DNA from: Acetobacterium woodii DSM 1030
GTDB lineage: Bacteria > Bacillota > Clostridia > Eubacteriales > Eubacteriaceae
Direction: 5' to 3'
DNA length: 64,000 bases
Assembly: GCF_000247605.1 (NCBI RefSeq)
Contig: NC_016894.1
Location: 2,221,732 to 2,285,731, forward strand
Shown: positions 38,101-45,197 of the stretch, one piece after another
Numbering within the stretch: position 1 is the first letter of the stretch
Layout: each line of letters begins with the position of its first letter
The notes under the pieces: generated by a model
What the model was told of the DNA's origin: nothing
What the model saw: only the letters and a program-made list of their open reading frames with translations
Database searches by the model: none
Position numbers and translations under genes: made by a program

Positions 38101-38263
38101 CGCTCATCAGCTAAAAGAAATATTTGAAAAAATGAATGCGGAAGAATTAAAAAATCTGGTATTTAAAATGGAATTGGAAATAAGAAAAGATCGTTTTGAA
38201 AAAGCGAAGGAATATTTAGGACAAATCGAATCCGTCTGGTTAAAAAAAAATACGGGTAGCTAA
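35108..38263 (+). CDS. Multi-PAS hybrid histidine kinase with C-terminal receiver
   Basis: 1051 residues, apparently soluble. Four PAS-type regions (about 15-137, 148-275, 285-405, 425-530) precede HisKA (SHEIRTPLNG, His560), an HATPase domain (TDTGIGIDP, GGTGLGLVI) and a receiver (about 800-935, phosphoacceptor Asp in ILMDIQMPK, Lys in LSKPVD). The second PAS contains a cysteine cluster CGHSQNCKFCRF seen in some PAS sensor kinases, possibly metal- or redox-linked. The last 115 residues hold a helical segment that could be a degenerate Hpt domain; I see no H-x-x-K-G motif. It starts 23 bases after the MCP and belongs to that operon. Confidence 0.9.
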   Translation: MDEMRAQIINKDKAWLVSTLNSAGDAIMTCEQDDRLDFANAEALNILGLSLSEIIGKPFQDIFKIYQDGCNQPVQFWKDDTKNQFLESVGLPKRSYYLRPDGVKCYLSAHLSPLLSDDEKYLGKVVVFRNITRIIDAEITIKNERNNLKMMFDLLPTSMLVVDEEIIIRQVNQAFLRTFNLEEEMIIGKVFGDAMGCVFGQNDGCGHSQNCKFCRFRKIISDVLENKKMMNDKSIKVKFLKEEKEEVRYLNVSIIPIITSNHSEYILTMEDVTEQVYYEKSLKEARESSLLILDTLPVMIYRIDCEHYCDFINQTFRNYMNIDRDTFWKGLSTRMKPNDYSQYLDSLKRSLNEKSNFDIELELLAPDNTYRIFRGMGRPYFDKNLKYSGMIGLFLDIHDERVAEELSAKNQKKYFSLFKYMENSISYYKAIFDENKHLIDVKLEEMNLATEKMFNVKREAVLGRKLSDVNIFEMEEIQKLLTHFEEVLLTGENIHLKEYFMIKQKRWVETSIYSPEPGYIAVLASDINLKKKTELKLKMAIKRSEEANRAKSEFLANMSHEIRTPLNGIVGMIDLTALEPLSEEQKDNLRTAKGCVQSLIDIINDILDFAKIEAGKLMMNPMSFNLIDLVENVTKTHKKHALEKCLELFVNYENLVSTFIISDSMRLKQILNNLISNAIKFTNQGSIEVLVNQTLIPGKINEVMLEISITDTGIGIDPKNYSMLFKSFTQIDGSYTREYGGTGLGLVITKQLIEMMGGKVSFHSQLGVGSTFSIHLPVVITRKPGESAIDSEADISFTGGQILLVENDQVNQIVISKLVESLGAEIDVAKNGVDGVKMASNKKYDIILMDIQMPKMDGIQATQIIHGFEDKKTDHFKSLEIGESLNMETPIIALTAFALEGDEVIFKTGGMDGYLSKPVDRYQLQMLLEKYLDKQIKLSIMNSKDPCNKFIPNLNVNNEQKLTQEEPVKATQKQEADQKINKLKFFLAHGNYSLMEVVAHQLKEIFEKMNAEELKNLVFKMELEIRKDRFEKAKEYLGQIESVWLKKNTGS

Positions 38264-38333
38264 GGTGCCAAAAAATCGCGAGTACCTACATTTCACGTTT
38301 TGGTTAAATAAAGAAATTTTATGTGCAGTTAAA

Positions 38334-38369
38334 CCTGTACTTTTAAAAACCACTTTGTTTAAAAGTAGG
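38334..38369. other. Inverted repeat between kinase and receiver genes
   Basis: CCTGTACTTTTAAA pairs with TTTAAAAGTAGG across a 10-base loop (one bulged G or T). No T tract follows, so it is not a usual terminator; it may be a processing or attenuation hairpin. Confidence 0.45.
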
Positions 38370-38428
38370 TGCAAGCTTAAGCTATTTTAAAAGTTACCAA
38401 GATGCCTGTAAATAACGGGAGAGATAAA

Positions 38429-38836
38429 ATGAAACGAATTCTAATTGTAGAAGATGATATGGTAAGTCGAAAATTTCTGTCAAAATTTTTGAGCAAATAT
38501 GGTGAATGCGATCTAGTAGTTGACGGTCTTGAGGCTATTGACGCCTATCTTTTAGCTGTCAATGATGGTTTGCCCTACCACCTTATCTGTCTGGATGTAA
38601 TGATGCCAAAAATTGATGGAATTAAAGTTCTAAAAACGATCCGCGACTTAGAAAAACAAAATGGATTAACCGAAAAACAGCAATGTAAAATAATTATTAC
38701 CACCGTTTTAGGTGACACTCAAATTGTTCAGTCAGCTTTTGATTACGGCTGTAATGCTTATGCCTCGAAACCCATTAATATAGAAAAAATGACCGAAGTT
38801 TTGCATAAAATTGGATTTGTTGACAATATCGATTAA
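38429..38836 (+). CDS. Single-domain response regulator (CheY-like)
   Basis: 135 residues from ATG 38429, with GGGAG 8 bases upstream (ATG 38402 is less likely). Complete receiver: ILIVEDD acidic pair, phosphoacceptor in ICLDVMMPK, Thr in IIITTVLG and Lys in ASKPINIEK. There is no output domain, so it probably works as a CheY-like partner of CheA or of the hybrid kinase upstream. It closes the first part of the chemosensory locus and is followed by a bidirectional terminator. Confidence 0.9.
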   Translation: MKRILIVEDDMVSRKFLSKFLSKYGECDLVVDGLEAIDAYLLAVNDGLPYHLICLDVMMPKIDGIKVLKTIRDLEKQNGLTEKQQCKIIITTVLGDTQIVQSAFDYGCNAYASKPINIEKMTEVLHKIGFVDNID

Positions 38837-38840
38837 AGTT

Positions 38841-38876
38841 AAAACCTCAAACTCACTTTTGAGATTGAGGTTTTTT
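38841..38876. terminator. Bidirectional terminator
   Basis: AAAACCTCAA-aCTCActtttGAGa-TTGAGGTTTTTT: a nested hairpin, A-rich on the left and T-rich on the right, between the convergent receiver and hemerythrin genes. Confidence 0.85.
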
Positions 38877-38879
38877 ATC

Positions 38880-39281
38880 TTAAAGAGTTTTAGCATAAAC
38901 TCCAATTTTTTTATCCATTAAAGAAATATGTTGCGTCAGCCAGTTAATGATCATCTGATTTGCGTTGATAATCAGAGAAATATTTCCACCGGATTCCTGG
39001 TAATCCTTTTTCAACTTAGCCAGTTCAGCAATAAAATTCCTATGAAGTTTCTTTTGTTCTTCAATACCGGGATATTTAATTTTTGTCATATACGCTTCTT
39101 CATCTTTAAAATGCAGTTTCGTATAATCATCAAGGAAATCAAACATTTGAGCGATATAATCTTTGGATTTTCCACTTTTACCTGCCTCAAACAATTGATC
39201 TGCTTTTTCAAACCATACTTTATGTTGAGAATCGATATTTTCTACGCCGACTGTTAAATCTGGTGTCCATACAATAGCCAT
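38880..39281 (-). CDS. Bacteriohemerythrin with a substituted iron-ligand histidine
   Basis: 133 residues, a stand-alone four-helix hemerythrin that would carry a diiron oxygen-binding site in the cytoplasm. Ligands seen: His20 (IDSQH), His57 and Glu61 (HFKDEE), His80, His118 and Asp123 (HISLMD). The seventh, normally the first His of an H-x3-H pair (as in YPGYEEH), is Gln76 here (GIEEQKKLH), from a CAA codon. One fewer His ligand may change oxygen affinity or the redox state. The gene is convergent to the receiver and divergent from cheR, so oxygen sensing or handling in a motile anaerobe is plausible. Confidence 0.92.
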   Translation of the reverse strand: MAIVWTPDLTVGVENIDSQHKVWFEKADQLFEAGKSGKSKDYIAQMFDFLDDYTKLHFKDEEAYMTKIKYPGIEEQKKLHRNFIAELAKLKKDYQESGGNISLIINANQMIINWLTQHISLMDKKIGVYAKTL

Positions 39282-39311
39282 AATTTTCTCCTTCTAAGTT
39301 AGATTAGTTCT

Positions 39312-39340
39312 ATTATAGAACTTATTGACAGGGTTGACAA
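39312..39340 (-). promoter_or_regulatory. Hemerythrin promoter
   Basis: On the minus strand TTGTCA (39335-39340) and TATAAT (39312-39317) are separated by 17 bases, 31 bases upstream of the hemerythrin ATG; AGAAGGAG follows as RBS. Confidence 0.75.
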
Positions 39341-39519
39341 GAAAAATTAGTAATCGCACATTCACCAAGGTATATTTTGTAGTATTAAAGCCCTACTGCT
39401 CAATGGATTTTATATTCAAACTCGCATATTTCAAATAATTTCAGTTTTGAGAACAGTTGAATTCATAAAATCTGTATTTACATTACCTCCTTACTAGGGT
39501 AAACTTAACCTATGTACTT

Positions 39520-39553
39520 ATCCATCCTACAGAACTACTGTAAGTGGATGGAT
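39520..39553 (+). other. Leader hairpin before cheR
   Basis: ATCCATCC-TACAG-aacta-CTGTA-agt-GGATGGAT forms 8 + 5 bp with a 3-base bulge in the cheR leader, 31 bases before the ATG. The rest of the 303-base gap (39282-39584) shows the hemerythrin promoter but no clear cheR promoter. Confidence 0.5.
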
Positions 39554-39584
39554 TTTAGATAAAAAGATTGAGGATGGGTAAGAA

Positions 39585-40418
39585 ATGATTCAAATAACCG
39601 AGCAGGAATTTGCAAAATTAACTGCATACATACATACTGAATATGGAATAGAATTAAAAAAAGAAAAACAACTGCTACTGATGGGCCGACTTCATAAATT
39701 GCTTGTCGAACTGGGTTTTAAAACATTTACTGATTATTATAATTATTTAACATCTGATAAAACGGGTGAAGCCAGCTTGGTATTAATTGATAAGGTATCA
39801 ACAAACCATACTTTTTTTATGCGTGAACCTGACCATTTTGAATATCTTAAAAATACGGTATTACCTAACCTTAAGCCCAAAAAAGAGCAAGCAAATAACC
39901 GTGATATCCGATTATGGTGTGCGGCCAGTTCCACTGGTGAAGAACCTTATACCTTAGCGATGATTTTAGCAGAATTTTTTGGATCGGAAAGCAAACTCTG
40001 GGATAAAAAGCTTTTAGCAACAGATATTTCAAATAAAGTATTAGAAATTGCCAAAAAAGGGGTTTATGAAAAAGAACGTATTCAACCACTGCCACCAATG
40101 TGGAAATTAAGGTACTTTCAAAAGTATGATGACAATCATGTAAAAGTGACAGACGACATTAAAAAGGAAGTTATTTACAGACGTTTTAACTTAATGACAC
40201 CAAACTTTGTCTTTAAAAAAAAGTTTGACATTATTTTCTGCCGAAATGTCATGATTTATTTTAATCAACTTACCAAAGATCAATTGGTTGAAAAAATGTA
40301 TCAGTGTACAGAACCGGGGGGATACTTATTTATCGGACATGCGGAATCCCTTAATCTTAAAAATACTAATTATAAATTTATTATGCCCGCCGTTTATCAA
40401 AAACCTTTATCATCATAA
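39585..40418 (+). CDS. cheR: Chemoreceptor methyltransferase CheR
   Basis: 277 residues. It methylates glutamates of chemoreceptors using SAM. Seen: an N-terminal helical domain (EQEFAKLTAYIHTEYGIELK), STNHTFFMREPDHF, the SAM site LWCAASSTGEEPYTLAM, LATDISNKVL, FDIIFCRNVMIYF and the end GYLFIGHAESL. GAGGATGGGTAAGAA precedes the ATG. CheB is not seen in the window, so either demethylation is encoded elsewhere or this path adapts differently. It is 150 bases before the PAS/LRR chimera. Confidence 0.95.
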   Translation: MIQITEQEFAKLTAYIHTEYGIELKKEKQLLLMGRLHKLLVELGFKTFTDYYNYLTSDKTGEASLVLIDKVSTNHTFFMREPDHFEYLKNTVLPNLKPKKEQANNRDIRLWCAASSTGEEPYTLAMILAEFFGSESKLWDKKLLATDISNKVLEIAKKGVYEKERIQPLPPMWKLRYFQKYDDNHVKVTDDIKKEVIYRRFNLMTPNFVFKKKFDIIFCRNVMIYFNQLTKDQLVEKMYQCTEPGGYLFIGHAESLNLKNTNYKFIMPAVYQKPLSS

Positions 40419-40567
40419 CAAAATAATCTGTAATTAAGTAATAACTTTCAAAATAATAGTCAACTTTTATACATGTGGCTGATAAATTATACTGTCATAA
40501 AAGATGACATATTAATTAATTCAGTTTTTTAAATAAATATTCTAAAGTGTAGTGAGGAAAAATCAGT

Positions 40568-42379
40568 ATGGAAATAAACAATGTAACTATTCGAAATATT
40601 TCTCAGAAAAGATATCTTTTGAAAAATCGTTATCTGCCATCGGCTGGTGACCTTGATTGGCCGCTCTTTTTAACAGTTGTTCGAGTCGTAAAACCTAAAA
40701 TAAAAACTGACCAAGAATTAACTGAAATGACGTTACTTAAGAGATATTCACCAGCTGCCGCAATCTTAGTTGATGAAGCTGGAACTATCCGTTATATTTA
40801 TGGAGAAACACGTTTCTATCTTGAAACAAAACAAAGTTATTCGGGTGTAAGTGTCAATAACGTGCTTAAACTTGCCAGAAATCGATTGCGCCGAGATTTA
40901 AATATAAGTCTTCATAAAGCAATAACAAAACAAGTAGTGGTCTCATCCTCGGATTTGTCATTAAAAATGAACGATCAAACCATGATTGTTAAACTAACGA
41001 TTCTGCCACTTTTGAAAAAAAACTTAATTGGTCAATCTGATGATTTGTATTTGATAGTTTTTGAGAAAAAAAATAACCAGATCAACCAGCAATCAATGAT
41101 TGCTGAAGAAGCATTTAAACAAAAGGAAGTCACCCTTGAACTTACAGCCAAAACCAATGAGCTACATTCCCGAGAAATGGAATTAGCAAAGATCAATAAG
41201 GACCTTGACGATGCTAAAATCGATTTTGAAACGGTCAAATCTGAGCTTGAAACATCTCGAATTAAACTACGTTCTGTAAAAGAAAATATTTTCGAATCCG
41301 AAACTGAACATAAAAAGATTAATGAAAATATAAAATTATCAAATCAGGAATTACAAATTTTAACAGATAAATTAACTGAATCACGCAACGAACTTGAAAA
41401 GATCAAACCAATTCAAGAAAAATCGAACCAAGAATTAACACCCATTGGACATGAACTAAAAACCATAAAATCCGAACTCTTGATTGCAAATCAAGAATTA
41501 AACGAACGAAAAGAAGAGCTCGAAAAATTGAATCAGGATTTTACAAAACCAACCCAAGACCTAAATCCAACCGATTATTTGAAGCTTACTGATGATGAAG
41601 TTGATTTCTCAACTTTTGGCGTTGATAATTATGGAAGTGTGATTCTGGATGAAGAACAGAATTTTGAAAAAGAAACAACTCCTCTGAATCAAAATTTAAT
41701 GCCATCAACCGAAACAAAGCTTGCAAATAATGTGTTGGTATTTAAAGACGCCTTAGATTTCCAGGAGGCCGCAAGTCACGGCTTCAGGCATGATAATGAC
41801 ATCATTTCAGTTCGTATACCCGAGGGTGTCGAGATTTTAAAAAGAAGCATGTTCTACAAATGCTCACAATTAGAAGAGGTTATCTTCCCTGAAAGTCTGA
41901 AACATATTGAAGATTTTGCATTTTATGGATGTGAAAAACTGATATCAGCAAAATTAAATCAATGTTTCGTTCTTGAAACCATTGGAACCTCAGCATTTGA
42001 AGGATGCCGTTCACTGAAAGAACTCGTTATTCCTGATTCCGTTGTTGAAATTGAGGAAGCCTCTTTTTTAGGATGTCAAGGGCTTATTACCGTTAACTTT
42101 CCAGGGAACAGCCAACTAGAAATTATCGGAAGTCATGTTTTTAAAGATTGTGTTCGACTAGAAAAAATTGCTTTACCGGATCATTTGAAACACATTGGAA
42201 TCAGTTGTTTTTATAACTGCCATAACCTAACAGAAATTTTATTACCCAAGGAATTGGAAACAGTTGGTGAATATGCTTTTTGGGGATGTGATTCATTAAT
42301 TAAAATTAGTGTTATCAATAAAAAAATACAAAAACAACCTGGTTTTAATATTGGCTTTCCCGAAGGAATTAACCTTTAA
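40568..42379 (+). CDS. PAS - coiled-coil - BspA-type leucine-rich-repeat chimera
   Basis: 603 residues. Residues about 56-165 (LLKRYSPAAAILVDEAGTIRYIYGETRFYLE) match the PAS region found in the middle of CheB-CheR fusion proteins, but no CheB or CheR domain is attached. A long coiled coil follows (about 170-340, many E-L-x-x-x-x heptads), then an acidic linker, then a BspA-type LRR_5 domain (about 390-595) with units such as LKHIEDFAFYGCEKL, LETIGTSAFEGCRSL, IEEASFLGCQGL and VGEYAFWGCDSL. BspA repeats are normally on secreted surface proteins; here there is no signal peptide. GAGGAAAAATCAGT precedes the ATG. Function unknown; likely a scaffold in the chemosensory cluster. Confidence 0.85.
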   Translation: MEINNVTIRNISQKRYLLKNRYLPSAGDLDWPLFLTVVRVVKPKIKTDQELTEMTLLKRYSPAAAILVDEAGTIRYIYGETRFYLETKQSYSGVSVNNVLKLARNRLRRDLNISLHKAITKQVVVSSSDLSLKMNDQTMIVKLTILPLLKKNLIGQSDDLYLIVFEKKNNQINQQSMIAEEAFKQKEVTLELTAKTNELHSREMELAKINKDLDDAKIDFETVKSELETSRIKLRSVKENIFESETEHKKINENIKLSNQELQILTDKLTESRNELEKIKPIQEKSNQELTPIGHELKTIKSELLIANQELNERKEELEKLNQDFTKPTQDLNPTDYLKLTDDEVDFSTFGVDNYGSVILDEEQNFEKETTPLNQNLMPSTETKLANNVLVFKDALDFQEAASHGFRHDNDIISVRIPEGVEILKRSMFYKCSQLEEVIFPESLKHIEDFAFYGCEKLISAKLNQCFVLETIGTSAFEGCRSLKELVIPDSVVEIEEASFLGCQGLITVNFPGNSQLEIIGSHVFKDCVRLEKIALPDHLKHIGISCFYNCHNLTEILLPKELETVGEYAFWGCDSLIKISVINKKIQKQPGFNIGFPEGINL

Positions 42380-42639
42380 ATTAATAAAAACCGTGAAATC
42401 CAAATCAAATATTCTTCCGCTGCAAACTTGAATATTCTAGAAAATCACCTATCTTTTTTGTGATAAACTGATATTTTATTTATAATAATATTTGTGTCAA
42501 TAAAATATTGCTGAAAAATGTAGAATCTTAAGCACAGAAATGATACAATATATTAAGTATTTCCTAGTATTCTAAAATCTTTATGGATTGAATACAACAT
42601 GGAATTTAAGATTAAATTAAGTTGAGAAGGTGAGGCTTA

Positions 42640-43635
42640 GTGAAAAATCAAATGGATGTTATTAATATTGAAACCATGAAAGCAGATAATAGAAAAAGAC
42701 TTGAAGAACAGGCATTTGAAGAGGGTGTACTGGCTTTATCTGAAAAGTTGGAACTAGCAAACAGTTTGCTGACAACAATCCTTGAAGCAACTCACGAATT
42801 TATTATTTTCGGCTTGGATAAAGAATTGCGATATCTCAGCTATAATAATAAACATAAAGAAGTGGCAAAAAATCAATGGGGAGCTGATATTGCTATCGGA
42901 ACCAGAATTCTGGATATCATTGATAGTCGTGAAGAACGCGAAAACTTGAAGGTTTTTTTTGATCGTGTTCTGGCCGGTGAACAGTTTACTTCACTTGAAG
43001 AGTATGTAGGGGAAAACGGAACCGTTGTGATTGGGAAAAATCATTGGTCGCCGATAAGAAATAGTGATAACGAAATTATTGGAATTGTTTGTTTTATTCA
43101 GGATGTCACCGAAAACAAACAATTTATTAAGGAAATGTTGGATGAAAAAAATAGTGAGGACAAAAATATAGAGTCCTTGACTTTTTTAGATCAACTAACG
43201 GGTGTTTATAATCGCAAGTTTTATGAAAAAGAATTAGCAAGACTGGATGATAGCCAATATTATCCGTTATCAATTATTTTTGTAAACATTAATGGCATTG
43301 AAAAAGTTAATAACCAATATGGACATGCGATAGGAGATATTTTAATCAGAAAAGCCGTTCAGGTTTTAAAACAAGGTTGCCGTGGTGATGATGTCGTTTC
43401 TCGCTACGACGGGGATGAATTTGTTATTCTTATGCCCAGGACCGAAGGCGCCAAAGTTGAGCGAGCATTGGAGCGATTTAAGATAAACATGGACGAAGTG
43501 AAGGTTAAGTCCATTAAAGTATCCGTTTCATTCGGATTTTCGACTAAATATGAAGAAACAGAAAAAATTGAAGTTGTTACCAAAATGGCGCAACGCCACT
43601 TAGAACGCCAAAAAGAATTTGATTATATTTATTAA
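42640..43635 (+). CDS. PAS-GGDEF protein with DGDEF variant motif
   Basis: 331 residues from GTG 42640 (GAGG 6 bases upstream). A coiled region (about 10-40), a PAS domain (about 45-165, TILEATHEFIIFGLDKE to IVCFIQDVTENK) and a GGDEF domain (about 180-330). The active-site motif is SRYDGDEF: the first glycine is Asp. A potential inhibitory RGDD lies five residues before. Variants at the first Gly can be active or inactive, so catalysis is uncertain. The gene is last of the chemosensory region, 260 bases after the LRR chimera, and followed by a strong terminator. Confidence 0.85.
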   Translation: MKNQMDVINIETMKADNRKRLEEQAFEEGVLALSEKLELANSLLTTILEATHEFIIFGLDKELRYLSYNNKHKEVAKNQWGADIAIGTRILDIIDSREERENLKVFFDRVLAGEQFTSLEEYVGENGTVVIGKNHWSPIRNSDNEIIGIVCFIQDVTENKQFIKEMLDEKNSEDKNIESLTFLDQLTGVYNRKFYEKELARLDDSQYYPLSIIFVNINGIEKVNNQYGHAIGDILIRKAVQVLKQGCRGDDVVSRYDGDEFVILMPRTEGAKVERALERFKINMDEVKVKSIKVSVSFGFSTKYEETEKIEVVTKMAQRHLERQKEFDYIY

Positions 43636-43725
43636 GCAAGATCACCTACTAATTAACTTATGGTTTTAAGAGATCTGATAATCTTTATAAAGACAAAATA
43701 ATTGAATGTAAAATAGAAAAGTAAT

Positions 43726-43774
43726 TACAAAAAAACATTCGTGGCTCCGGCCCGAACCGGAATGTTTTTTTGTA
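43726..43774. terminator. Strong bidirectional terminator
   Basis: ACAAAAAAACATT (43727-43739) pairs with AATGTTTTTTTGT (43761-43773), with an inner CCGG-cccgaa-CCGG stem. Apart from this and the operator at 43989, the 400-base gap to the next gene shows no gene. Confidence 0.8.
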
Positions 43775-43988
43775 GTAGGAGCTGTCAAGTTATCCGATAT
43801 TAAACAAGAAATTTTGGCAGAAACTAAAAATAACGACATAAAATTTGCCACATCCAGTCTCAACATAACAGTATATCCAATAATTATTATGACGACAAAG
43901 CCTAATTAAATTTATTATAGTGACACGTAAAATGTTCGCTTTGATAACATTAAAAGATCTTCTTGAATAATTAATTAGAATGTGATAA

Positions 43989-44013
43989 TGTTTAATTAAC
44001 TAGTAATTAAACA
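43989..44013. promoter_or_regulatory. Perfect 10-bp inverted repeat, putative operator
   Basis: TGTTTAATTA-actag-TAATTAAACA, about 23 bases before the start of the next gene and next to its ribosome binding site. An ArsR-, MarR- or Fur-type dimer could bind such a site; the nearby ArsR and PerR-like genes are candidates. Confidence 0.5.
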
Positions 44014-44036
44014 CAAATTTGAGGAGGAAAAAGGTT

Positions 44037-44555
44037 ATGGCACTTCAAGAGGTTAAACGTTTCATCAATTATTTAAATGAGAATCGTAAAGCTTTGGAAA
44101 AATACAATCAACAATTACAGATCAGTAACACTTTTTTATATTCTGAACCAGTAATTGTTTCGACCGGATATTATGTATCTCCGATGATTCCAGAAAGCGT
44201 TGAGGATGATTTACTGCAAAAGATCATTAAAATAGATGAAATCGCTACAATTAAATTAAAAAAATTAAACGACGCACAAGGCATAGAGAATAGTTTTAGT
44301 GAAAAAGTTTTAAGGAAATTTGATGAAATGTTTCATCCAAATGAAAATATCGAAGACCGGATACTCGATCGTGAAGAAGCAAAACGTCACAAACTTTTTG
44401 AAAAACTCGCCGAGTTAGCAAAAGAAGATGGCTTTGATATATCAACGGATGATCTGCTTTATTTTATTGGAAAAGCTGTTTTAGTTGAAATTAAAGAACA
44501 TCCCGATTACGACGAAACTCAGATTTTTGATGAAATTTTAAAAACATTTAATTAA
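44037..44555 (+). CDS. Hypothetical protein with Nif11-like end segments
   Basis: 172 residues from ATG 44037, with GAGGAGGAAAAAGGTT just upstream. I do not recognise it as a whole. The N-terminus (LQEVKRFINYLNENRKALEKY) and a later segment (KLFEKLAELAKEDGFDISTDDLLYFIG) each look like one half of a Nif11 leader-type domain, with about 95 residues inserted between them. No transmembrane segment or cysteine pattern. The operator at 43989 suggests regulation. It is 160 bases before an ArsR gene in a redox/metal-type neighbourhood. Confidence 0.55.
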   Translation: MALQEVKRFINYLNENRKALEKYNQQLQISNTFLYSEPVIVSTGYYVSPMIPESVEDDLLQKIIKIDEIATIKLKKLNDAQGIENSFSEKVLRKFDEMFHPNENIEDRILDREEAKRHKLFEKLAELAKEDGFDISTDDLLYFIGKAVLVEIKEHPDYDETQIFDEILKTFN

Positions 44556-44645
44556 AACAAAGAAAATTTAGGTGCTGTTCTAAATAAATATTTATAGTTG
44601 TCGATATAACAATATGTAGCTTAAGTATTATACAAAAAATAAAAC

Positions 44646-44695
44646 TGACATATTTGAAAAATCCAATTAAATTATATTTTTATTTCAATATGTCA
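44646..44695. promoter_or_regulatory. Long inverted repeat before arsR-type gene
   Basis: TGACATATTTGAAA (44646-44659) and TTTCAATATGTCA (44683-44695) are complementary apart from one extra base. The repeat lies just before the ArsR-type RBS and could be its operator or a leader hairpin. Confidence 0.5.
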
Positions 44696-44713
44696 ACACG
44701 AGGAGAAAATTTC

Positions 44714-44998
44714 ATGGAAATGGACTTAAAAGATCACGAAGTAACTGCCGAAATTTTAAAAGCGCTTGGACATCCAGTTCGTCTATGTATTACGAAGGGG
44801 TTAATTGAAAAAGGACGCTGTAATGTATCTTATATGGAAGAATGTTTAGAAGTATCTCAGTCTGGCGTTTCTCAACATTTATCCAAACTAAAAAATGCCG
44901 GAATTGTTAAAGGTTATCGAACGGGTAATGAAATTTATTACGAAGTTATCAGTAAACCAGCCCAACAAATTATTAATGCTTTGTATGGTGAAGATTAA
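44714..44998 (+). CDS. ArsR-family transcriptional regulator
   Basis: 94 residues from ATG 44714, with GAGGAG 8 bases upstream. Winged helix typical of ArsR: ILKALGHPVRLCITKGL, then the recognition region VSQSGVSQHLSKLKNAGIVK and the wing GYRTGNEIYYEV. Three cysteines (Cys in RLC, RCNV and EECL) near the helices could sense metal or redox; the classical ELCVCD motif is absent. An inverted repeat lies directly upstream. It stands 200 bases before the PerR-like gene and about 1.1 kb before the cooS-like operon, so it may be one of its regulators. Confidence 0.85.
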   Translation: MEMDLKDHEVTAEILKALGHPVRLCITKGLIEKGRCNVSYMEECLEVSQSGVSQHLSKLKNAGIVKGYRTGNEIYYEVISKPAQQIINALYGED

Positions 44999-45133
44999 AA
45001 ATAGATTATTTATTAAAAGTAAATTTACAGTATGCGTCATTTATTATTTAAATCGGGTTTGAGTGATAACACATAATCTCCTGCTAAAATAATGTCTGAT
45101 CGCATACTTTTTATTTTGGTAATAAAAAGACGT

Positions 45134-45162
45134 TTGACAAAAATTAATAAACGTACTATAAT
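45134..45162 (+). promoter_or_regulatory. Consensus promoter of the PerR-like gene
   Basis: TTGACA (45134-45139) and TATAAT (45157-45162) are both perfect consensus with a 17-base spacer. The downstream TATAA-taag-TTATA could be part of a Fur/PerR-type box overlapping the start site. Confidence 0.85.
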
Positions 45163-45197
45163 AAGTTATAAATTACTATTTAGGAGTTATTCTAATC

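Noticed and set aside
40568-42379. Annotation as a CheB-CheR fusion protein.
   Set aside because: Only the PAS-like part matches; there is no methylesterase or methyltransferase domain, and the C-terminus is a BspA-type repeat.
43666-43866. A 66-codon minus-strand frame after the PAS-GGDEF gene.
   Set aside because: It runs through a perfect terminator hairpin and has no RBS.
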